DNA of 64,000 bases, from assembly GCF_900009265.2 (NCBI RefSeq), contig NZ_LR735018.1, positions 175,218-239,217 of the forward strand, given 5' to 3'. The position numbers were made by a program, and so were the translations under genes. Shown here one piece after another: positions 46,969 through 56,762 of the stretch. The stretch is from Planktothrix paucivesiculata PCC 9631. Its GTDB lineage: Bacteria; Cyanobacteriota; Cyanobacteriia; Cyanobacteriales; Microcoleaceae. The number at the start of each line of letters is the position of its first letter. Within the stretch, counting starts at the first letter, position 1. The notes below the pieces were generated by a model. That model made no database searches and was not told where the DNA came from. It saw nothing but the letters and a program-made list of their open reading frames with translations.

Positions 46969-47248
46969 GGCTTATATACTCCAATTCTGCAAATACAGAT
47001 ATAAGATCATTGAGATATCTAAGAACTCAAGGAATATTATACCCGTTAATTTGCTGACCATGCTGATATTAAATAAAGAATTATTGTAGAATTTGTGAAA
47101 AAATATAAAATAGTCCAGATTTTGAGCGTGAGAGAAATGCCCCATATAAAAACAGGGCAAGTTCTAAATTGTTTCCATCCCCCTAAAGACTGAAAATCAG
47201 TAATCGGTGGCTGGTAAGCTTTATGATCAATTGATTTGAGGAAAAACA

Positions 47249-49969
47249 ATGAGTTTACTGAAAACTCAGCTATTGCCAGCGAGTATTTTAGTGGTTGACG
47301 ATGATCTCAATACCTTGAGATTATTGCAGGAAATTTTGATCCCCATCGGGTATAATGTTCGACCGATTCAAGATAGCCAGAGGGTTTTATCCCTGGCCCG
47401 GACTCAAGCACCCGACTTAATTTTACTGAATATTATGATGCCCATTGTCAACGGCTTTGAAATTTTTACCCAACTTAAGGCGGACGAAATTACCTCCCAC
47501 ATTCCGGTGATCTTTTTAAGTTCGTCAAACGAAGCAGAGCATAAAATCAAAGCCTTTTCTCTGGGGGGAGTGGACTACATAACAAAACCCTTTCACCCGC
47601 AAGAAATAATTGCCCGGATTGAAAATCAATTGCAAATTGTTCGGTTACAAAAAGAGCTAAAAGATCAAAATAAAAGACTACAAAAAGAGATTCAAGAGCG
47701 TCAGTTAATGGAAAAAAAGCTCTATTCGGATCAAGAAGAAATACATGGTTTTTTTGAAGCCATGACCGATCTGGTTTTAATGGTCGATATAGAAGGAAAT
47801 ACGATTAAAGTGGTTCCCACCAATCCCGAAAAACTCTATCCCCCAGGAACAAATATCCTCGGCCAAACTATTCAACTCCTTTTTGAAGACCCGAGTGAAA
47901 TCTTTCGTAGCCATATCCAACAAGCACTAACCCTGCAACAGGTGGTTAATTATGAATATAGTTTAAACATCGACCAGCAAATCATTTGGTTTTCCGCTAG
48001 TATTGCCCCAACTTCAGCCAATACCGTCGCCTGGGTCGCCCGTGATATTAGCGAACGCAAGCAAGCTGAAAAGGAAATTTCAGCCTCCAGAGAACGACTA
48101 GAGTTAGTTCTAAAAACCTGCCAAGAAGGCTTTTGGGACTGGGATTTTGTTACAGGAGAAATCTATTTTTCCCCTCGTTATAAAGAAATACTAGGTTATG
48201 AAAACGACGAATTACCCAATCATTTATCTACATGGAAAAAGGTCATTTTTGCAGAGGATTTTACCCAGGCTTTAAAGATGATAGAAGATTACAATGCGGG
48301 TCATATTCCTAAATTTTTAGCCACCCAACGATTTTATCATAAAAATGGTTCTATAGTTTATATTCTTTCCCGAGCGATTCATCTCAAAGATCAGACGGGA
48401 AAAATTATTCGGATGATTGGAACTCATACGGATATCACCCCCATTAAACAAACAGAAGAAGCCCTACAACAGGCCGTATTAGTCGCGGATGCAGCCAACC
48501 GCTCTAAAAGTGAATTTCTCGCCTCCATGAGTCATGAATTAAGAACTCCTTTGAATGCAATTTTAGGCTTTAGCCAAATTATGAGTCGGGAAAATTCCCT
48601 CTCGATTGACCATCAGAAAAACCTGAATATTATCAATCAAGCCGGAGAACATCTACTCGCGCTCATTGATGATATTTTAGAAGTCTCTAAAATTGAAGCG
48701 GGTCGGAGCAATTTTAACGAAAGTAGCTTTAATATTCGGCAACTGCTCAATAGCCTAGAACAAATGTTGCAATTAAAAGCCTTATCCAAAGGATTGAAAT
48801 TAATATTCCAATTCGATACTCATCTCCCCAAATATGTGATCACCGATGAAGGCAAACTCCGACAAGTTTTACTTAATCTTTTGGGAAATGCGATTAAGTT
48901 TACACAAACGGGGTGTGTCATGCTGAGGGTGTCTGTAATTTATCCTGAAAATCCTCAATCTCCCCACACCCAAACCTTGATGCTTAATTTTGAAATTGAG
49001 GATACTGGCTCAGGGATTTCCCCGGAAGAAATGCACCTATTATTTCAAGCCTTTGGACAAACAGAAACGGGTCGAAAATCTCAGCAAGGAACAGGTTTAG
49101 GATTAAAAATTAGCCAAAAATATGTACAGTTAATGGGAGGAAAAATTACAGCGACCAGTATATTAAATCAAGGAAGTATTTTTAGCTTTGATATTACGGT
49201 GGGTTTGGCGGAGGAGACATCGGTTTCATCCCCTCAATTGAATTGTCAAGTTGTGGGTCTAGCTCCCAATCAACCCGAATATCGAATTTTGATCACCGAT
49301 GATGTAGCAGAAAGTCGCCTGTTATTAGACAAAATTCTAACACCCATTGGTTTTTTAGTGCGGCAAACGGATAATGGCGCGGATACGGTGAAACTTTGGC
49401 AAGAATGGCAACCCCATTTGATTTTAATGGATATGCAGATGCCGATTATGGACGGTCATGAAGCGACTCGACAGATTAGACTCGAGGAAAAAAAACGAGT
49501 CTTGGAACACTGTTCATCCCTACCCCATGATTCGTCAAATTTGCCACCAAAAACCGTGATTTTTGCCCTAACAGCCAGTAGTTTTGATGAGCAACGGAAA
49601 CTGATGATTTCAGAGGGTTGTGATGATTTAGTTCGTAAACCGTTTCAAATTAATACTTTATTAGACAAAATTAGGGAATATCTGGGATTAGAATATGAAT
49701 ATAAATTTATCAACCAACCCGAGGACAATTCAGAAATAGTTTCTCAACAAATTAGTCAGGTTGATTTATCCAATCTATTATCTAAAATGCCAAAAGACTG
49801 GATCAAAAAACTCCATTATGGAGCATCAGAATGTAGCGATTATGTGGTTTTAAAATTACTCGAACAAATTCCTGATGATAATGCCATCTTAACCCACGCG
49901 CTCAGGGATTTAGCTGAAAATTTTCAGTTTGCTCAAATTATCCGCTTTGCAGAGAAAAATTTTAACTAA
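47249..49969 (+). CDS. Hybrid histidine kinase REC-PAS-PAS-HK-REC
   Basis: A 906-residue protein. N-terminal receiver (residues 10-130): the acidic pair is in ILVVDDDL, but the phosphoacceptor is Asn61 (LILLNIMMPIVNG), so it cannot be phosphorylated in the normal way. Two PAS/PAC modules follow (residues about 165-280 and 285-405), the second ending in the IIRMIGTHTDITPIKQTEEA motif. The kinase core has the H box SMSHELRTPLNAIL and GTGLGLKI. A C-terminal receiver with Asp in LILMDMQMPIMDG follows, then a helical extension. So it is a phosphorelay kinase with a degenerate first receiver. Start ATG at 47249 with GAGG upstream. Confidence 0.9.
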   Translation: MSLLKTQLLPASILVVDDDLNTLRLLQEILIPIGYNVRPIQDSQRVLSLARTQAPDLILLNIMMPIVNGFEIFTQLKADEITSHIPVIFLSSSNEAEHKIKAFSLGGVDYITKPFHPQEIIARIENQLQIVRLQKELKDQNKRLQKEIQERQLMEKKLYSDQEEIHGFFEAMTDLVLMVDIEGNTIKVVPTNPEKLYPPGTNILGQTIQLLFEDPSEIFRSHIQQALTLQQVVNYEYSLNIDQQIIWFSASIAPTSANTVAWVARDISERKQAEKEISASRERLELVLKTCQEGFWDWDFVTGEIYFSPRYKEILGYENDELPNHLSTWKKVIFAEDFTQALKMIEDYNAGHIPKFLATQRFYHKNGSIVYILSRAIHLKDQTGKIIRMIGTHTDITPIKQTEEALQQAVLVADAANRSKSEFLASMSHELRTPLNAILGFSQIMSRENSLSIDHQKNLNIINQAGEHLLALIDDILEVSKIEAGRSNFNESSFNIRQLLNSLEQMLQLKALSKGLKLIFQFDTHLPKYVITDEGKLRQVLLNLLGNAIKFTQTGCVMLRVSVIYPENPQSPHTQTLMLNFEIEDTGSGISPEEMHLLFQAFGQTETGRKSQQGTGLGLKISQKYVQLMGGKITATSILNQGSIFSFDITVGLAEETSVSSPQLNCQVVGLAPNQPEYRILITDDVAESRLLLDKILTPIGFLVRQTDNGADTVKLWQEWQPHLILMDMQMPIMDGHEATRQIRLEEKKRVLEHCSSLPHDSSNLPPKTVIFALTASSFDEQRKLMISEGCDDLVRKPFQINTLLDKIREYLGLEYEYKFINQPEDNSEIVSQQISQVDLSNLLSKMPKDWIKKLHYGASECSDYVVLKLLEQIPDDNAILTHALRDLAENFQFAQIIRFAEKNFN

Positions 49970-50369
49970 AACCATCTTGCTTAATACCCAGCATCCCCTC
50001 AACAGTCTATATTTCTTACCTATTTACCAGGCTACAAAAAGAAAGAGAGAGTCGCCTTGGCAACTCTCCCTACCATCAGGGTGCATCTACATACCACAAT
50101 ATAACCTTTTTAGCGTGGGGGGTCAAGCCCCCTATTTAAAGATTGTGTAAAAAATTGTTAGCAATTGCTAAGGTTTTGTAAAAATATCCCCGGGGGCCGT
50201 GGGGATAGTCGGCTGGAAGTCTCCCCACCATCGACAGTTAACGGTCATTAGCCTGACTTTTGCAAAGCTTAACTGGGTGATAGGTTTTTTAATAAATCTT
50301 TACCATTAATCCATGCCACAATAGAAAACAGCTTAAAAAGTCCTAACCAATTATCTAGGGAGGTCATGA
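49970..50369. other. Spacer upstream of flavodiiron genes
   Basis: A 400-bp gap with no gene visible. It contains a perfect 14-bp palindrome TTAGCAATTGCTAA (50158-50171) about 200 bp upstream of the flavodiiron start, and a GGGG/CCCC hairpin near 50117-50132. The start codon is preceded by GGGAGG. Confidence 0.5.
50158..50171. promoter_or_regulatory. 14-bp palindrome upstream of flavodiiron operon
   Basis: TTAGCAATTGCTAA is a perfect palindrome. It could be an operator, but no regulator is identified. It may equally be chance or part of a transcript hairpin. Confidence 0.3.
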
Positions 50370-52100
50370 ATGGTAGCCCTCACTGATCGCGTAAAACAAA
50401 ATCGTTTAACAATTGAAGTTCAAGAGATTGCTGTTGATACCACGGCGATTCGTTCCCTGGATTGGGATCGGGAAAGATTTGATATAGAATTTGGCCTGCA
50501 AAATGGTACAACCTATAATTCATTTATCATTCGCGGGGAAAAAACCGCCCTGGTTGATACCTCCCATGCCAAATTCCGTCCCCTGTATTTAGATACCCTC
50601 AAGGAATTAATTAATCCTGCGGATATTGACTATTTAATTATTAGTCATACCGAACCCGATCATAGTGGGTTAGTTAAAGATGTCCTGGCAATTGCCCCTA
50701 ACGTGACGGTTGTAGGGTCGAAAGTAGCCATTCAATTTTTAGAAAATTTAATTCATACGCCTTTTCAAAGCCAATTAGTTAAAAGTGGCGAAACCTTAGA
50801 TTTAGGCAATGATCATGTTTTAGAATTTGTTTCCGCCCCGAATTTACACTGGCCGGATACTATTTTTACCTTTGATCGGAAAAGTCAAACGTTATTTACT
50901 TGCGATGCGTTTGGAATGCACTATTGTTCCGATCAAACCTACGACGAGAACTTAACCGCCCTGGAACCGGATTTTCACTTTTATTATGAGTGTTTAATGG
51001 CTCCTAATGCTCGTTCGGTCATTAATGCGATGAAACGCATGGAACCTTTAGGAGAAATTACCACCATTGCCACCGGACACGGGCCCCTATTAAGGCATAA
51101 TTTAGCAGAATTAAAAGGACGGTATTGGAAATGGAGTCACGAACAAACTAAATCGGAAACAGCCGTGGCGGTGTTTTATTTCTCCGATTATGGTTATAGC
51201 GATCGCCTCTCCCAAGCCATTGCCCACGGGATTACCAAAACCGGTGTCGCTGTTGAAATGATGGATTTACGCACGGCTGAAGCGACAGAAGTGCGGGAAT
51301 TAGTCATGAGTTCTGCGGGATTTATTATTGGAATGCCTCCAGTTTCTGGTTTGGGTTCGGAACTCGCAGGCGAAACAATTAACACCATTATTGCATCGGC
51401 TCATAATAAACAATCCTACGGTTTATATGAGTCGGGCGGGGGCAATGATCTGTCATTATATCCCTTGCAAGTTAAACTCAATGATGCCGGATTAAAACAA
51501 GCCTTTCCTTCAATTCGGATTACGGAAACTCCCCAAGATACCACCTATCAAACCTGTGATGAAGCGGGAACCGATATCGGACAATGGTTGAGTCGAGATA
51601 AAACCGTTAAGCAGATGAAATCCATTGATAGCAACTTAGATAAAGCCCTAGGACGCTTAAGCGGTGGATTGTATATTATTACGGCTCAAAAAGGCGAAGT
51701 TAGTAGTGCGATGTTAGCCTCCTGGGTGACTCAAGCCAGTTTTCAACCCCTAGGATTAACTATTGCAGTCGCCAAAGATCGGGCTATTGAAGCCTTAATG
51801 CAAGTTGATGATCAATTTGTGCTCAATGTTTTGGCAGAAAGTAATTATCAAAAACTGATGCGACACTTCTTAAAACGATTCACTCCCGGGGCGGATCGGT
51901 TTGAAGGAATTAATACCCAAACTGCTAATAATGGCAGTCCGATTCTAACAGATTCCTTGGCTTATTTAGAATGTCAAGTCCAGAGTCGGATGGAATTAAG
52001 TGATCATTGGATTGTTTACGCCACCGTTGATAATGGACGAGTCAGCGATCCAGATGTGCTCCCGGCGGTTCACCATCGCAAAGTCGGAAATCATTATTAA
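50370..52100 (+). CDS. flv3: Flavodiiron protein, canonical metal site (Flv3-type)
   Basis: A 576-residue protein with the cyanobacterial three-module layout: metallo-beta-lactamase diiron domain (to about residue 250), flavodoxin (AVFYFSDYGYSDRLSQAI) and C-terminal flavin-reductase domain. The diiron ligands are complete: HTEPDH, HWPD, CDAFG and GHGP. Such canonical sites occur in Flv3 (and Flv4); Flv3 is preferred because the partner downstream is Flv1-like and no intervening sll0218-type gene is present. The enzyme reduces O2 to water downstream of PSI. Start ATG at 50370 with GGGAGG 7 nt upstream. Downstream gene is its likely heterodimer partner. Confidence 0.85.
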   Translation: MVALTDRVKQNRLTIEVQEIAVDTTAIRSLDWDRERFDIEFGLQNGTTYNSFIIRGEKTALVDTSHAKFRPLYLDTLKELINPADIDYLIISHTEPDHSGLVKDVLAIAPNVTVVGSKVAIQFLENLIHTPFQSQLVKSGETLDLGNDHVLEFVSAPNLHWPDTIFTFDRKSQTLFTCDAFGMHYCSDQTYDENLTALEPDFHFYYECLMAPNARSVINAMKRMEPLGEITTIATGHGPLLRHNLAELKGRYWKWSHEQTKSETAVAVFYFSDYGYSDRLSQAIAHGITKTGVAVEMMDLRTAEATEVRELVMSSAGFIIGMPPVSGLGSELAGETINTIIASAHNKQSYGLYESGGGNDLSLYPLQVKLNDAGLKQAFPSIRITETPQDTTYQTCDEAGTDIGQWLSRDKTVKQMKSIDSNLDKALGRLSGGLYIITAQKGEVSSAMLASWVTQASFQPLGLTIAVAKDRAIEALMQVDDQFVLNVLAESNYQKLMRHFLKRFTPGADRFEGINTQTANNGSPILTDSLAYLECQVQSRMELSDHWIVYATVDNGRVSDPDVLPAVHHRKVGNHY

Positions 52101-52126
52101 CCCTGATTAGATCCCCCCTCTTAATA

Positions 52127-52240
52127 AGAGCAGGGGGGGCAGGGGAGGCAAGGGAGCAGGGGGAGCAGGGGGCACTTCGACAGGCTCAGTGGCCGCAGGG
52201 GAGGCGGGGGGAGCAGGGGAGGCAGGGGAGGCAGGCGGAT
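52127..52240. repeat. G-rich direct repeats between the flavodiiron genes
   Basis: Irregular units of GGGGGAGCA and GGGGAGGCA run through the 183-bp spacer, with an embedded ACTTCGACAGGCTCAGTG element (52174-52191) that is related to repeats in tnpB (59555-59575, 59022-59038). The G-runs could form unusual structure. Confidence 0.85.
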
Positions 52241-52283
52241 CGATGCTTAGGAGAGATCAAAAAACTTTTTTTAATACAAGATT

Positions 52284-54008
52284 ATGGATAATCAAAAACC
52301 TCGGGATGTTCAAGTTTTTTTAATTGGAAATAATACAAAAGTATTGCGATCGCGCACTTGGGATCGGTTAAAATTTGAAGTTGAATATTCTCTGCAACGG
52401 GGAACAACGGCGAATAGTTATATTATTGAAGCCGATCAAACTGTGATTATCGATCCCCCCGGAGAATCCTTTACCCAGAATTATATTGAAGCGTTACAAA
52501 CTCGCGGGAATTTGGAACAGTTGAATTATATTATTTTGGGTCACTTTAATGCTAATCGAGGGGCGACATTAAAGGCTTTATTAGAACTATCACCTAATGC
52601 CACATTTGTTTGTTCAAATCCGGCTGCTTTAGCATTACGAGAATATTTTGAAGACGATAATTTAAAAATTTTAACCATCAAAGGCGAAGAAACCTTAGAT
52701 TTAGGTCAAGGTCATCAATTGCAGTTTGTTTTAACTCCCACTCCTCGCTGGCCAGATGGGATTTTAACCTATGATCCAGCCACGGAAATTTTATTCTGCG
52801 ATAAGCTATTTGGGGCGCACGTTTGTGGGGATCAAGTATTTGATGAAGGCTGGTCAGTGTATAGCGATGATCGAAGGTTTTATTATGACTGTCTTCATGC
52901 GGCCCAGGCTAAATACGTTCTTTCCACCCTCGATAAAATTAAAGAATTACCCGAAATTCAACTCTATGGAACTGGTCATGGGCCGTTAGTTAAATATGGT
53001 AAAACAGAATTAACCAATTTATATCGAGATTGGAGTGAAAAACAGAAATCTCAGGACTTAACGGTTGCCTTATTATATGCCTCAGCCTATGGAAATACCG
53101 CCACAGTTGCCCAAGCGATCGCCCAGGGATTAACAAAATCAGATATTACCGTAGAATTAATTAATTGTGAATATGCTAAATCCTCAGAAATTGAAGAAGC
53201 CCTAGAAAAATGTGATGGATTTATTATTGGTTCTCCCACCCTCGGAGGTCACGCGCCTACTCAAGTTCAAACCGCTTTAGGGGTAATTTTAAATACAGCT
53301 TCAACCAATAAATTAGCGGGGGTTTTTGGTTCCTATGGATGGAGTGGAGAAGCCATTGATTTATTAGAAAGTCGCTTAAAAGATGCGGGTTATAAATTTG
53401 GTTTTGAACCGATCCGAGTAAAATTTGCCCCTACGGATATTACTCTCCAAACCTGTAATGAAGCGGCGGTTGATTTTGCTCAAACCCTCAAACGCACCCA
53501 AAAACGCCGGGCGTTTCGTCCCACTGCTACGTCCTCGGGGGCCGATCGCACCGCCCAAGCCTTGGGGCGGGTGGTGGGTTCCTTGTGTGTCGTGTCCGGG
53601 CGTCGGGGGGAGATGTACAGCGCCATGTTAGCCTCCTGGGTGTCCCAGGCTACCTTTAACCCCCCGGGGTTTACCGTGGCAGTGGCTAAGGATCGGGCTT
53701 TGGAACCCTTAACTCATGTTGGCGATCGTTTTGTGCTGAATATTTTGCAGGAAGGCAGACAATTACGGAAACATTTTCTCAAGCGTTTTGAACCGGGAGA
53801 AAATCGTTTTGTGGGCATAGAAACGGAAGAAGCATCAAATGGATGTTTAATTTTAAAAGATGCCTTAGCCTATCTTGATTGTGAGGTAAAAAATCGGATG
53901 GAATGTGGTGATCATTGGGTAATTTATGCCACTGTTCATCAGGGTCAAGTATTGAATCCAGATGGGGTCACAGCCGTTCATTATCGCAAGACTGGAACCC
54001 AGTATTAA
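52284..54008 (+). CDS. flv1: Flavodiiron protein, non-canonical metal site (Flv1-type)
   Basis: A 574-residue paralogue of the preceding protein with the same three modules. The diiron ligands are altered: the HxExDH motif is GHFNANRG and the next ligand HWPD is RWPD, while CDKLFG and GHGP remain. This matches Flv1/Flv2-type subunits, which work as the partner of canonical Flv3 or Flv4. The flavodoxin (VALLYASAYGNTATVAQAI) and flavin-reductase modules (SAMLASWVSQATFNPPGFTV) look intact. It is in the same orientation as flv3, separated by a repeat-filled 183-bp spacer, so the two are probably co-expressed. Confidence 0.85.
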   Translation: MDNQKPRDVQVFLIGNNTKVLRSRTWDRLKFEVEYSLQRGTTANSYIIEADQTVIIDPPGESFTQNYIEALQTRGNLEQLNYIILGHFNANRGATLKALLELSPNATFVCSNPAALALREYFEDDNLKILTIKGEETLDLGQGHQLQFVLTPTPRWPDGILTYDPATEILFCDKLFGAHVCGDQVFDEGWSVYSDDRRFYYDCLHAAQAKYVLSTLDKIKELPEIQLYGTGHGPLVKYGKTELTNLYRDWSEKQKSQDLTVALLYASAYGNTATVAQAIAQGLTKSDITVELINCEYAKSSEIEEALEKCDGFIIGSPTLGGHAPTQVQTALGVILNTASTNKLAGVFGSYGWSGEAIDLLESRLKDAGYKFGFEPIRVKFAPTDITLQTCNEAAVDFAQTLKRTQKRRAFRPTATSSGADRTAQALGRVVGSLCVVSGRRGEMYSAMLASWVSQATFNPPGFTVAVAKDRALEPLTHVGDRFVLNILQEGRQLRKHFLKRFEPGENRFVGIETEEASNGCLILKDALAYLDCEVKNRMECGDHWVIYATVHQGQVLNPDGVTAVHYRKTGTQY

Positions 54009-54142
54009 TTTTTTTGGGTAGGGCTGATTTAGAATATTCAACAGTTGGGTTTTATATTCTTATCTAAACCCTATCCGAAAACGAGAATAAACAACATTTT
54101 ATTCCCATGGGGTTGCTATATGATTAAGTTTTAAAAGCAAAT

Positions 54143-55363
54143 TTAGGCAATACTGCCCCGTTTTCTGGCTTCCTTATAGGAAATTCCCACATTTTTTAAT
54201 CCTGCTTTAATCATTTCTTGTTCTAACATCGTAAAAAATCGAGTGCGATCGCCTCCTTTTACCACCGCTTGATTATGGGCCTCTGCTAACACCACCGGAT
54301 AACCATATCCCTTTTGAACTTGTGCTATCACCATTCCCAATGCTAACTCCAATTGGTCAGAATTTTCCACCACCCAAGCCGGAAGTTCCAAACGGGCGAT
54401 TTCACTACCCATATTCACATAACAAAAATAGATTTGATGATGTTCATATAACTCTAAAATTGATGAATTAGAACGCCAGAAAGGACTACGTTGACCGGGT
54501 TTTAATTGGGATTCCCATAATACCGTATCTCGTAACGGTTCAAAAACTTGACAAGGGGCTTTTTTCTCGGCTCCCGTGGAAATTATACCCCCTATCCCCG
54601 GACAATATTGTAAACAATTGGGTTGATCAAAGGGACAGGATTCTAAGCGTAAAAACGATAAACTTTCACTACTCCGAGAAGCACTTACATACCCAATTAA
54701 CGGAATACCCGCTAACCGTAACTGTTCCCAGGATTCTAAAATCGGTAATAAAATTAAATCTCTCGCTTCTGAAGGTAATTGCTCTAAAAACCAATAGACT
54801 AGGGAACCATCCACTAAGGCTAAAGTAGGAACTTTTAACTGTTGATTTGGTGCAATTTCTAATAATTGATTTCCTGATTCTGCTAAAATAATTGCTTCCG
54901 ATACCGCCCGACGATAGCCCATCCATTCTTCGGTTTTAATTCCCCATTGCCGGGATAAATATAAGTCTTCCGGGCGATAATAAATTTCAGGAATACTATC
55001 TAAAATTGGATGCCGACTTTGACCATAATGCAAAATGACTCGCCCCACATTAATTAAATAACAATAGGCAATTTCATGAGCACTCGGCGCAATTTGCGAA
55101 CCATCCGTGGCAAAAACCGTATGGGCGGCAGGAGGTGCATTAATCTCAGGACAATAACTTAAAGGTTCTAACGGAGTTGCGGGTTTAAAGATTAGTCTCG
55201 GTTTAAATTCTTCATAATTCCGCATTAATTGATCATCATTTAACTTGGCTTTTTCGATTAACCCTAAAGCGATTTCAATGCGTTTGCGGGATGCTTCAGC
55301 TTCTCGGTTAATATGTTGGCTCATGCCTTGCATTTGTTGAGATAATTTTGTTAAATCTAACAT
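54143..55363 (-). CDS. NurA-domain nuclease-like protein
   Basis: A 406-residue protein with the NurA fold. Metal-binding motifs are FATDGSQIAPSAHEIAYCYL (DGS) and ALVDGSLVYWFLEQL, and a third acidic patch is in VVLAEAHNQAVVKGGDR. NurA proteins are 5'-3' nucleases that work with HerA helicase in DNA end resection in archaea; bacterial homologues are less studied. No herA is nearby. N-terminus is helical (LTKLSQQMQGMSQHINREAE) and charged. It ends 134 bp from flv1, convergent. Activity is inferred. Confidence 0.82.
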   Translation of the reverse strand: MLDLTKLSQQMQGMSQHINREAEASRKRIEIALGLIEKAKLNDDQLMRNYEEFKPRLIFKPATPLEPLSYCPEINAPPAAHTVFATDGSQIAPSAHEIAYCYLINVGRVILHYGQSRHPILDSIPEIYYRPEDLYLSRQWGIKTEEWMGYRRAVSEAIILAESGNQLLEIAPNQQLKVPTLALVDGSLVYWFLEQLPSEARDLILLPILESWEQLRLAGIPLIGYVSASRSSESLSFLRLESCPFDQPNCLQYCPGIGGIISTGAEKKAPCQVFEPLRDTVLWESQLKPGQRSPFWRSNSSILELYEHHQIYFCYVNMGSEIARLELPAWVVENSDQLELALGMVIAQVQKGYGYPVVLAEAHNQAVVKGGDRTRFFTMLEQEMIKAGLKNVGISYKEARKRGSIA

Positions 55364-55428
55364 AAATCCGTAGGAGCGGTTTCCGTAATAATCTTTAATT
55401 ATAACAAAAACCCAATTTCTGGTTACCT

Positions 55429-55512
55429 GGTTCTACCGGGGAATGCTAACAGGAGGCTCTGCCTCCGATCATAGCAGGCGGAGCCTGCAAGTAAGTATTA
55501 CTAGGTAGAACC
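55429..55512. repeat. Palindromic MITE-like element
   Basis: Nine-base terminal arms GGTTCTACC (55429-55437) and GGTAGAACC (55504-55512) enclose two short hairpins, GGAGGC-TCT-GCCTCC (55452-55466) and GCAGGC-GGA-GCCTGC (55474-55488). No ORF. It looks like a small dispersed element or a structured spacer RNA. Confidence 0.65.
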
Positions 55513-55530
55513 TAGCAACAAGAAATGAAG

Positions 55531-56370
55531 CTATTCAACAGTCAACCACCCGGAAAAGTCTTGACTAAATTGAGATAAAGATAATAAATTAATCCTTGAA
55601 GATTCCGCAGCTAAATCCCTTTCTGGTTGAAGATTATAACCCCAATCTGCCAAAAACAATTGTAGAGACGTGCCATGGCGCGTCTCTCTTTCCTCTAATA
55701 TTGGTCGCGTCTCTACGTTTAAATCGGGTTGTTGTTGCACCGATAATAAGGTTTGTAAGCGATCTTCAATAAACCAAATATGCGGAGTCGGTTCAATACT
55801 TGCAAATAACTCGCGTAAAATTGCATACTTAGGGCGTTTATAGCCTTTACCAAAAAGTTGATTTTCGGGAATAGTAACCCCTTGTTCCTGGAGCAGCGAT
55901 CGCACAAATCTTTCCTCTTTCGTGGTAATAATATAAACAGGAAAATTATCTTCAATCAGAGGTTTAATCCTTTCAATCACACCCGGATAAAACCGATGCA
56001 ATCCTAACCAACCGGATAAATCCGTATTAATCCATTCATCCCGAACCCTATCTAAATGGGGGCCTATTATTTCCGCCTGTAATTGTTCTTCCGTAATAAT
56101 ATTGTGAGCAATTTCTGACCAATTCTGTAAAATTTCAGTTTCAGAAATTCCCAAAACTAAAGCCCGAATTAAAACAGGCATTTCCCAACCAATTTCAATC
56201 ACCGGGCGGGTTCGATAGAATAAAGGAGCCAATGCTTCGGGTGAAACGCCGGTCGGCACTGACCAAAGTTGACAATAGGTTTGCCAGGCGGTTTGAAAAT
56301 ATTCCAGCAGTCCGTCACAAAGAACCCCATCAAAATCCAGCGCCAGTAAAGTTGGTTTATCGTTTATCAT
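55531..56370 (-). CDS. HAD-superfamily hydrolase
   Basis: A 279-residue phosphatase-like protein. Motif I is ALDFDGVLCDG (nucleophile and acid Asp), motif II is YIITTKEER, motif III Lys in GYKRPKYAIL, and motif IV in HIWFIEDRLQTLL. All four are in order. A cap domain lies between I and II. Near residues 225-240 the sequence contains ERETRHGTSLQ, encoded by a dispersed 24-bp palindrome (55664-55687) inserted in frame. Substrate unknown. ATG at 56370. It is divergent from the 88-residue gene. Confidence 0.85.
   Translation of the reverse strand: MINDKPTLLALDFDGVLCDGLLEYFQTAWQTYCQLWSVPTGVSPEALAPLFYRTRPVIEIGWEMPVLIRALVLGISETEILQNWSEIAHNIITEEQLQAEIIGPHLDRVRDEWINTDLSGWLGLHRFYPGVIERIKPLIEDNFPVYIITTKEERFVRSLLQEQGVTIPENQLFGKGYKRPKYAILRELFASIEPTPHIWFIEDRLQTLLSVQQQPDLNVETRPILEERETRHGTSLQLFLADWGYNLQPERDLAAESSRINLLSLSQFSQDFSGWLTVE
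55664..55687. repeat. 24-bp near-palindrome, copy 2, in frame inside HAD gene
   Basis: The same element as 35548-35571, here reading AGAGACGTGCCA then TGGCGCGTCTCT on the plus strand. It encodes ETRHGTSL in the HAD protein. A related fragment (TCGCGTCTCTACG) lies at about 55703-55716. Confidence 0.9.
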
Positions 56371-56467
56371 GAAACTTTAATTTGAAATTGACAATTTCGG
56401 AATTAACTCAACTTATATTAAATTGACACCGTTTTTTTCCTCTAAAATTTGTAATTGAGGGTCAACT

Positions 56468-56734
56468 ATGGTACAAGCCTTTCAACTCCAAACCGAATTT
56501 CTGGCTAACCCTCAAACCCTCTCCCATCAGCTTAATGCCGACTTAATTAGGGTGGCTAAACAGATCTATCATGCCTATGTAGAAGTCCACGCTCAACGAA
56601 TGCGGCGGCCCTTGGGAGTTGCCATCAATCCTAGCAATTATCGCAGTTGTTTATTATTTTCATCGGGTCAACCGATTTTGCTCCCCGGGGAATATTTTAT
56701 CCCCTTTGAACAGATTGAAGCCGATTTGTTTTAA
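56468..56734 (+). CDS. Small protein upstream of prepilin peptidase, unknown
   Basis: An 88-residue soluble protein starting MVQAFQLQTEFLANPQTLS. It is mostly helical with a basic stretch (HAQRMRRPLGVAINPSNYRS) and a hydrophobic C-terminal strand (PILLPGEYFIPFEQI). No known motif is recognised. It ends 28 bp before the prepilin peptidase on the same strand, so co-transcription is likely. Confidence 0.6.
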   Translation: MVQAFQLQTEFLANPQTLSHQLNADLIRVAKQIYHAYVEVHAQRMRRPLGVAINPSNYRSCLLFSSGQPILLPGEYFIPFEQIEADLF

Positions 56735-56762
56735 CCGCCTAAGTCAGAAATCGAGATTAAGC

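Noticed and set aside
52127-52240. CRISPR array
   Set aside because: The repeats are irregular, G-rich and lack regularly spaced unique spacers, and no cas gene is nearby.
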